Shown here: piece after piece, positions 56,046 to 64,000 of the stretch
Layout: every line of letters starts with the position of its first letter
How positions within the stretch are numbered: the first letter of the stretch is position 1
Notes under the pieces: generated by a model
Seen by the model: the letters and a program-made list of their open reading frames with translations, nothing else
What the model was told of the DNA's origin: nothing
Database searches by the model: none
Position numbers and translations under genes: made by a program
Origin: Hanleya hanleyi
Taxonomy: Eukaryota; Mollusca; Polyplacophora; Lepidopleurida; Hanleyidae
Direction of reading: 5' to 3'
Assembly (NCBI GenBank): GCA_036873755.1
Contig: JAVTVY010037122.1
Span: forward strand, 1 to 64,000
DNA: 64,000 bases

Positions 56046-59000
56046 CTTATAATTAAATTAATCAAACAAAACTAATCCAATAAGAGAAGAAATTGAATGT
56101 GAAACGAACGAATTATTCGGTTTAATTCTTGTAAGAGTACAAAACACTGCGCGTATAAATAGTCAACAAAGTTCGTAACTCCTAGCAACGTCTCAGTGCA
56201 CGCGCACCTCACTCGGTCGGCCTAGCGCGGTTCAAACAGTTTTCAGTTTGGCAGTTCGTTGCACATTGTGTATGGAGCCATTGGAGAGAAACTTCTCAGT
56301 CAGGGATAATTATTTAGGTCAGGAAAACTGAAACACACAAGAAATTCTGCGAAGGAAGAATGAGATATGAAACCATGCAGAAAAGGAAAAATTGCTCGAG
56401 TTGAGTTGGCCTTGCCTGGAATATTCCATTCAGAGTCGAGTGATCAACCAACTGGGCGATGCATTTTCTTCCTGTTTTACCGCTCCCCGGGTAGGCATAC
56501 GGAGGACGATTTCACTGATCAATGTGTTGTTCTGAGCTGGGGAACATTCTCTGTCGCAGTTTATAACGGAACTTTCTTCCTTTCGGTGTCCGCTCAGATC
56601 AATAATGTGACGAAACTCTGCATCATTCATCGCCTGTACCCGTCACACGTGGACCGTAATCGAGGGAGTGTGCTGTGTTGTGTTCGAGCGGACGCATAAA
56701 TTTGTGTGATATCAGACAGGAAACGTGAAAATTGATATTCTTTCACACATTTCGAAGTGTATACAGTTCTGGTGAACTGATTACAGCCTTTATGAACAGC
56801 GATTGAACGATGATGTTGCACTCGTAGGCCACCTAACAGGTTTTGTGGAATCAACATTCTGTAACCCCCCCCCCCCCCCTTGACTGGAGGGATTTTATCA
56901 GACATCTGCAGTACGGAACGATATTTGTTGCATACATCCGCTTATCGTGGCAGTGCGTATAGTTTGTAAATTTTTGTGTTTGGTTTCGTGAGAGAGGACG
57001 ACATAACCCCTTTGGTTTCCATCAGTGCAAAACTCCCCCGCCCCCGACCCGCACCACAACAGTGAAAGCCGGTGGATCGGTAACGAATGAAATATGAATG
57101 GAATATCTTACCAAACTCTCAGGTAGGATGTGGGTTTCAGGAGTTCACCGGGTATGATAATTTCTTTATAATGATTTGTGATAAAGTGGATAAGCGAAAA
57201 CCTATAATAATGTCAAAATGTCGTTCAAGGTCACGGACATGTCGATTTATTGCTGATCAGCTGATTTCCAGGACAGACAGACATTATCTCGACTGTTTTC
57301 TCTTCGAAATTCTTGTAATTTTACAAACAATTTTCTCAATACAAATAAATATTTAAATTGACTCTTTCCAGTTGGTTTTAGAGTTTTCTGTTGGCATTAT
57401 TTGAGCAATATTATGCACTAAAATCTGAATTATGTCCAGTGATTCAGTGCTATTTATAGCAAAAAAAGTAGTGCAGTTGTGGGCGTGGCATATCATATTT
57501 TTAGATTCACTGAAGTATGAACCGAAAAATTTAGTACTAATCAGCAATCAAATCGCTGGATTTACGAACAACACGGGGGGAATTTAATTATTTAAAATTA
57601 TATCTCAATTATTTTCTAGAGTATATAATCTGAAATTAACTCACATGTAGGAATATAATGCAGAAAGACGCACAAATGTTTTTTCCCTGCCTCAGCATCG
57701 CCGGATCATACCAATTCCTCCCGATAACACACCCAGTCAAACAAATTTACGCTCCGCGTACATCTGTGGCTACTGATTTATGTGCCTCTAGGTTAAAGTT
57801 TAATTGGAAAAGTCTTCCAGGGAAACAATTAAGATGGGAGAGTGTACAACCCTGGAACTATTTTCGTTAAGTCAATGTGCTGCGTTGTTTTAATTTGTTT
57901 TTTGATGAACGATGATTCTATAAACCGTTGCCAATTAGCGAAACATATTATTTGTAGTTGAATATTGCAAATATAATTTCGTGATCCTGCTGGTGCTTTA
58001 TTTTGTGACACGAATACCATATGGATGACCAAAAAAAAATGCTAGCGCGAGCAAGGAAAATAATTAGTAACAATCGAAATAACTTATGATCAGTTCATAT
58101 ATACGCATCCTAGCAGTTCCAAACTTTCTGACTATTGGTCAAATAATGAGAATTCTTTTCGTGGAAAAAGCCTTTTGTATATCTGTCCAAATCATGCGAT
58201 ATCAGTACATTCAGGTAATAATATGATTTGTCGTAATTGTCTTAAAATGTTGCGTATGCCGCTGTACGAAGCGGCGTTCTGCGCTAATCAATATTATAGG
58301 GAAAACTCATTCCGTTCCATGCCAGGCAATAAAATCTAACTGCAAAATTTGATTCCAATCAATGCAACTCAAGTAGTTTTGCAAAACCTACTTTATAGGA
58401 GAGATGAGGAGGCGTCAAATAAGATCAGTACATGGGGGATTTTGATGGCGTTTGATAAATAAAGGAATCCGACCACTAGGTGGTAACCGCTCCTTGAACA
58501 ATGATGCATATGGCAGACCCCAGTTGCCAGATTGGCAAATCGATTCCGTGATGCAATATTACCTGCCGGCTCCCAAACATCTCCCACCCCGACTCCTACT
58601 TCCATTCCGTGATATACACCATACCGGCTTCGTCGATTCTACAGCCGTCCTTCTTGAACTACTTAACCTTCACGGTTATTGTTGATCAGTGTGGACTTGT
58701 TCTAAACTTTTCATGTAGTCGTTCGCCATTATAGTACGACTTTTAATGTAAGTCGGAGGTAAAAGTTTTGAACATGTTTTCTAGTTCAGAATTGTGCGCA
58801 GAATGTAAAAATGGGCGTCTTGGTGGTCAAAGCTGTTCCATTTTGGATAAAAATGCGATTTTTCTATTTTTTGACTAAATTTTCAACGAAATTGATAAAA
58901 CAAATGTATAATTACAAAATATGTAACTGCGCCTCCATATTTGGCTCCGGATTGAAGTGCTGAAATGGTCCATGCATACGCCTGAGAAATCGAGATCAAG

Positions 59001-60667
59001 ATCTCACTGTCAAATTCACAATGGCGGCCATGGGGTGTCATCTGGGAAACATACGTGAATAAAACAAGAATTTGGCTTTTACTCACGACAATTCTCTACC
59101 TCAGTTCCGGTAAGAATAAAGGAAATAAGCCCCCTACGGTTTCCCATATTATACAGCTCACATTTCTATATGGATCTCTAATTTACAGTAGCTGAAAGAG
59201 GTGTCCCGTATCATCACCTGTAACTATTGGGAACAGAGCATTGCACTTTTGGCATTTTCGATCTTTCCGCACCAGTTAGATTTTGCAATAGCATGACTTA
59301 GCTAGTTCCGGGCAAACTGTTTTCGCTGATTTATCATTGAAAGAATCTATTTCCTGTATCGAGCACAGACTTTGGTCTGTTACAATTTTCTCCATAACAA
59401 ATCAGTAACTTCTTAGCTAGTTATACACACTGACAGTCACTTTCAGTTGTCATCCAATCGTCGAGCTTCAGTCACTTTTCTTGGATACTTGGGTAAGATA
59501 GCACACCAGTGTAGTTTGGAATGATGTCGTTTGTTTATGCTGACCTAATATATGCCCTGTGCTGAGTTGGATGTGCATACTCATACCTTTTTGGAGAAAA
59601 TATTTGAGCCAGCTACCTGCTAGAGTACACCCCGAAAGAGAACAGATATGAGCCTCCGCAGAATGTGAGCGTAAGTACAAGCCTGACTGATCTCCAGGAA
59701 CTCATGAAATTCACTTTTCTATTGTTCTAATTTAGGAAGGGAATGTATTTGGTAAAGTATGCTTGTTGTATTACTAGTACCCAAACTTTTACAATGTTTG
59801 ACTAAGTTTAGCAATTTGCATTAATAAATAGGGACACATTCAATATCAATTATTCTAAATATTTGTAACGCTTATATTTTTAGATGTCAGCTCTGTGTTC
59901 GCAAATCAGTACTGATGGTGAACGCAATGTCTAAATATAGATGTGATCATTTGATGAGGGGAAAACTGTAGACTGGAGTGAGGAAGGTTTTTTAGACACG
60001 ATGCCATCATCGGATTCAGCCAATTTGTTGAAGCATAATTTTTTAACATTTATGTATATGTTGGTTCATCTTCATGTTATTCTGTCCTCTTCTCCTTGTG
60101 TGTAATAATTAAGCAGAACACGCATGCGTCTGTGGGTCTTTACTCACTGACTTGACTGGCAGAAAGTAGGAACGAAAATATGTGACTAGCAGGTCATAGC
60201 ACTGCCTGAAAACGCAAGTTTCCATTTCCGGGAACCTATTGGAAACTGGCTTGAAAACAGTGTGGCTACAGTTCCCAAGTTTTCCGGTGTGTTTCCGAAA
60301 ACGAAAACTTCAGCCATTCGCCCAGCGCAGGTTCCGTCCACGGATAGTTATGTTTATGTATATAAGTGTATTTGTGACTACATGGACATGTGAATTTCTC
60401 GGCAGCCAGCAATGTTTATATGTGACTTGAACCCTTTGTTCTTCCCCTCCCCCCCCCCCAACAGAATCCGTTCTGAAACTATCCTAAGCACCATAAAACT
60501 GCTATAAGAAGGCGTACACATGTTACGTTAATGTTTATCATGCTCCTGACCCCCCAGTCGGCGTGTAATACACCAACGTTCAACGTTTAGCTGTCTTCCC
60601 TCACTCTGCCCGATCTTAGATACACTATCCTGACTAAGTTTCACCGAGGCGGCGACCGGACTAAAAA
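56046..60667. other. Long stretch without a supportable gene
   Basis: It includes a C15 run (56865-56879) and a C-run near 60449. ORFs 56367-56699 (110 codons), 57087-57356 and 58452-58685 show no domain, splice or homology cue. 56150-56290 is CpG-richer with TATAAATAG at about 56154. Confidence 0.4.
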
Positions 60668-60806
60668 GTCACCCCATTGAGCGTTGATGCCCTCTGAGGT
60701 CACCCCATTGAGCGTTGATGCCCTCTGTGGTCACCCCCCCTTATGGCCCATGTAGTGATTCATGCCCTCTGTGGTCACCCCCCCTTATGGCCCATGTAGT
60801 GATTCA
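60668..60806. repeat. Compound minisatellite, 31-bp then 43-44-bp units
   Basis: GTCACCCC at 60668, 60699, 60730 and 60774. The first two units read GTCACCCCATTGAGCGTTGATG; the last two GTCACCCCCCCTTATGGCCC followed by ATGTAGTGATTCAT. Confidence 0.9.
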
Positions 60807-61795
60807 TATGATATACGTTTTAAAATCGTTATCTTGAGTATGACGCTTTGAATACATAGGTTCATACGGTCCCCAGCCCCGGGTTAAGCGGAATTACACA
60901 CAAATTACGAAACGTACCGCCATAGATGTCGCACGCTACACTCGTATTTTGCTATCAGCATGTGATATGTATCGCTAAATGTATCGAGAAATTTCCAGTG
61001 AATGCGCTTGATGATTTTTCGCTGTTTTACCAGTTTCTGCAATACTGTTTGTGACGTTGATTAAAATCGTCACATTTAACACAGGATCTAGCTAATGCTA
61101 CTGGGCGAGATATGTATAGGCCATATACAGGTCCGTCTGGTATATTACTGTCCATAAAGGGATAGTTTACGATGTCGAAATTGTAATTATCTCTTTTGCC
61201 GTAAAGTTGACGAGAGAGAAGGCCAGCTTCATTTTTATATAGATATAGGTCTAAATAAAATATGCCGCCAGTGCCATCTGTAGTTTCCTTCAAATCCAAT
61301 GAAGGTGGATATATATCCTTCACTGCGTCATTTATACAGCATTTTCCACAGCAAGAATATCGTCAAAATAGCCTTTGGTGAATGAAAAAGAACGGGCGTT
61401 GAAATAACCTGTTTTTGAAAGCGTCTGTACATAGTCGTATTCGTAAGAGAACATATATAGGCCAGTCATTGGAATACCTATATGCTGTTGGTATATTGTA
61501 TTGCCAAATTTCACATAGATATTATTAATGAGAAATTCGAGCAACTCTATAAACAAAGAAACATTCCTTGAATGATATACCTCGTATGTAGTAGAGATAA
61601 AGAATTCTTTATGGATTCTGACATATTGATCGCCGATATACTAATATAATGAACTAAGACGGACAATAAGGTCCTGATGGGGTATTGCAGTATAGAGAGT
61701 CGAGAAATCCCATGTGTATACATGTTTGTACGGTACGTGACTTTTAGCATTAAGTTCTTCCGTAAGACATTTTTAGTTTTTCAATATCCACATGC
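60803..61795 (-). pseudogene. RT-family element copy F (reverse strand), decayed
   Basis: The reverse complement runs from GGATATTGAAAAAC (near 61780) through motif A remnants, TTTATAGAGTTGCTCGAATTTCTC, FGNTIYQQHIGIPMT (61510-61460), motif C as YFDD (about 61365), DLKETTDGTGG, YLDLYLYKNEAG and YDIVNYPFMDSN-type sequence, to the 3' tail beginning. Pieces 61332-61556 and 61027-61323 are the longest open frames, offset from each other. It lacks the last ~300 bp of the 3' tail, and the motif-B core is deleted (TNCAPLLAD missing). Confidence 0.8.
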
Positions 61796-63077
61796 ATCCA
61801 GTGCCAGAATTCTTATAAATAGTGGCGCAATACCTTTCCCAAAATGCTTTTACTTCCTGACGGGCCCTCGAAACAACAAGAAACAAACAAGCAAACAGAG
61901 ACGGTTCATTATAGTGAGATAACTTGTTTTGGCATAGTATATTGTATGCAGACTATTTTCTTCTATACAGGTTAGACCACTTGCATTCACTTAAATAAGA
62001 TAGATAGGCCTATTTTATGATTATTTTATTCGAATTTAGGCTAACGACATATGAAACAATCATGCAACAATTCAGTCATGTAGAACGCTGACATTGTACC
62101 CCGCTTTATTTTTAGCTGTCGCGATTTGAGATGGGATGACAATGTCATTTAAGAATGTTATCTTTGGATTGTACATGGACAACTATTCCTTAGTTATTAA
62201 AATGTGGATTTTTGCCAATTATAAAGCTATATTTAGAAATGGCACGTTGTATTGTGTCTGTGTGATGGATAAGAATGTCCTGGTGATTAGTGTCCCTTTT
62301 CATATCCTTCTCTATTGCATCCGAGGACCCGGGGTCAGGTTAGAAGATAGAGGACGGACACTCTCCAATAGCCACCGGACGTTCTTAGCCTCCACACCGA
62401 TACCATAGTAAACTAATTAGGCGAAGGGCCAACATTTAGCGCCCATTCTATTAGCAGGGGAAAGGCTTTGCCGAGTATTACAACTACACTGAAGACTTCT
62501 CGCAAAAGGAGAAACTAATACTACTATTACACCCTGAGTCAGAAATCCAAAATTTGAAGAACGCTGCATCCTTTTCTCATTCAGCAAAGGTATTCTGATT
62601 GTGTCTTATAGCTGGAAGCCTCTATTTTTTTTATTTCTGCTTGTTGCCAGCTTGATCGACATGGAGGTTTCGACAGCACCAGCACCTTGGGTAGCACTCT
62701 TCCAGTTTTCGGGATCTAGCGGTATCAACCTTTATTTAAAAACATTCTTCTGAGACCATATTTATTTCATTTTTTATCAATATTAAGTTTCCATTTGGAT
62801 GAAGAATAATGGTCAATGATCAGGATTTTATGTAAGAAGAGCATCATATCTTGCTGAAATCACTGAAAACTTAAGGTACAAATGCGATAATTACCTTATG
62901 TTCGGATAACTTTGTCGTTGGCCATATACAAGGGACCAGCATTTTAGTGATTTTTTATATTTTCTGGTTATGTCCAGTAGTCTGGTTATGTGAATGTCCT
63001 ATGATTTTGTTTAGCTGCTGGAAAGAGCTGCTTATATCTGTTTCACTGGTAAAGAGAACTGTTGATTTTCTCCACAG
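61796..63077. other. No firm gene; weak exon-like pieces
   Basis: 62136-62408 is a 90-codon ORF without a domain. After TTGCCAG at about 62651 a short frame (DRHGGFDSTSTLGSTLP) reads like coding but is closed soon after. Confidence 0.3.
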
Positions 63078-63260
63078 GCTGATGTGTTGATGGTCTCCAG
63101 GATATTTGAGATTCCTGTTGATTACGATGCCTATCCACTGGGTGATTATCTGTCTTTCACTTTAGACTGTCCTAGAAACGTGGTAGAAGATGTGGTGTTG
63201 CGGAAAGGTGTCTTAAGTTCCGACGGAGATGAGAACAACTTCACGACCACGTTATTTTGA
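63078..63260 (+). CDS. Candidate terminal exon of an unidentified gene
   Basis: A pyrimidine-rich acceptor (GATTTTCTCCACAG, ending 63077) opens a 60-codon frame to TGA at 63258-63260. Its composition is coding-like (ADVLMVSRIFEIPVDYDAYP, later LSFTLDCPRNVVEDVVLRKG, ending NNFTTTLF). There is no internal ATG requirement if it is a last exon. No family is recognised and no upstream exon is assured, so this rests on the splice site and composition only. Confidence 0.35.
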   Translation, partial: ADVLMVSRIFEIPVDYDAYPLGDYLSFTLDCPRNVVEDVVLRKGVLSSDGDENNFTTTLF

Positions 63261-63975
63261 AACCGAGTTTGCGATTCGTTGTTAACGTTTTCAGATCTGT
63301 GGACTTAGATGGTGAATCAGTATTCATGAGGTCTCCTAATCTTTGGAGCAAAACTGAAGTGCAAAATAATTAATGCATAAAACACCCAACCAGTTCATCT
63401 TCATCCATCTTGTCGCTCAGATCAGAGTTGGTCACATCTAGGCATCTCTCTGTACCATTAGCACATCCACAAGTACAGCCACCTCCATTCCCCCAGTTTC
63501 CACCCACTAGACATTATTAATTATCCAAATTTAATGATAGCTACCTCTCCAACGTAGGGAATATATGGCTTCAAAGAACTCAAGTACGACAACAAACAGG
63601 ACCATCACTTGTGTACGGCCGCCACAACAAAGAGAACAACACTCCACATATTGTCATCTACACATCATCTAAACCTCCCTACAGATGAACATAGAATTGG
63701 CATCGGCCTCAACAGAATACAAACAGACAATTTTCTGGAAACATTGTAACAGATTTCCGTGTGGCAGCCCCCCGTGAATTTAATTCTCAAAACCACGAGA
63801 TCACATAAGATTATTGGTCCGTTCGATTGTGTAGAATTAGGATTAAACAGAAATAACGGTTTCATGTCAAACTATAGAGATTAATTGGGTATAGCCTCGA
63901 CTTCCCCACCACTTAGTTATGTGGATTTTTTCTCATGCATTTAGAAACCATGCCGGCACACGGGAGTGATTACTT
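63261..63975. other. No supportable gene
   Basis: Low-complexity AC-rich sequence and short ORFs only. Confidence 0.4.
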
Positions 63976-64000
63976 TGTTTGTTTGTTTGTTTGTTTGTTG
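63976..64000. repeat. (GTTT)n microsatellite, runs to the window edge
   Basis: Six tandem TTTG/GTTT units at the end of the window. Confidence 0.95.

Noticed and set aside
60668..60806. 31-44-bp repeats considered as a CRISPR array
   Set aside because: No spacers; a compound minisatellite explains it.

Overview
The window is animal nuclear DNA, AT-rich and intron-bearing, with very few intact coding exons and many repeats. A marine invertebrate, most likely a mollusc or other lophotrochozoan, fits best. The reasons are: a split C-type lectin gene with a PAN/Apple exon; the short motif (A/G)TTATCTCCCTTGG and its complement (2932-2945, 6082-6096, 45688-45702), which I associate with molluscan repeats; a decayed ORF with a 2A-like NPGP motif of a kind I associate with molluscan and amphioxus retroelements; and a decayed P2X7-tail-like ORF. 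The species cannot be named from the sequence.

Layout. 1-4350 is nearly all tandem repeat: a 0.3-kb duplication, then a satellite of ~176-bp units (784-2260), an unrelated repeat block (2300-3075), and a diverged ~153-bp form of the same satellite (3085-3905). The satellite carries phased transcription-factor-like palindromes: five pairs of TGACGTCA, then eight GCGCATGCGC-type sites. 6403-7860 is a second array, nine ~156-bp units with a hairpin tail. 9640-10125 holds the 2A-like pseudogene. 12944-14388 is the best host gene, C-type lectin plus PAN, in three visible exons with good splice sites and a poly(A) signal. 14980-15547 is a TTAA-flanked inverted-repeat element. 16808-17960 is a diverged 626-bp dimer.

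Six dead fragments of one reverse-transcriptase family are scattered on both strands (4745-4875, 19519-20812, 27468-27755, 48538-49960, 53438-53830, 60803-61795). One of them carries a copy of its own last 53 bases inside its RT region.

29163-35736 is the most complete mobile element: an LTR retrotransposon with 284/285-bp LTRs (about 98% alike), ATAT target duplications, a candidate primer-binding site and an adjacent polypurine tract. Its coding part is only Gag plus a retropepsin-like protease. No reverse transcriptase, RNase H or integrase is visible, and long non-coding arms flank the genes. The Gag N-terminus looks like a ComEA-type helix-hairpin-helix, which is unusual.

38247-38369 looks like a housekeeping promoter and first coding exon (CRE, E-box, ATGGCG start, GT donor). 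Just inside its intron lie two nested foldback elements (38396-41785 and 39123-41054). 42524-42860 is the broken P2X7-tail-like ORF. 44188-52230 is framed by two oppositely oriented blocks of palindromic GTACC and GGTGATG repeats; a third GTACC block is at 54995-55610. Hairpin elements at 8088, 50904 and 55896, a terminal-inverted-repeat element at 53189 and minisatellites fill much of the rest. The remaining long stretches show no supportable gene.
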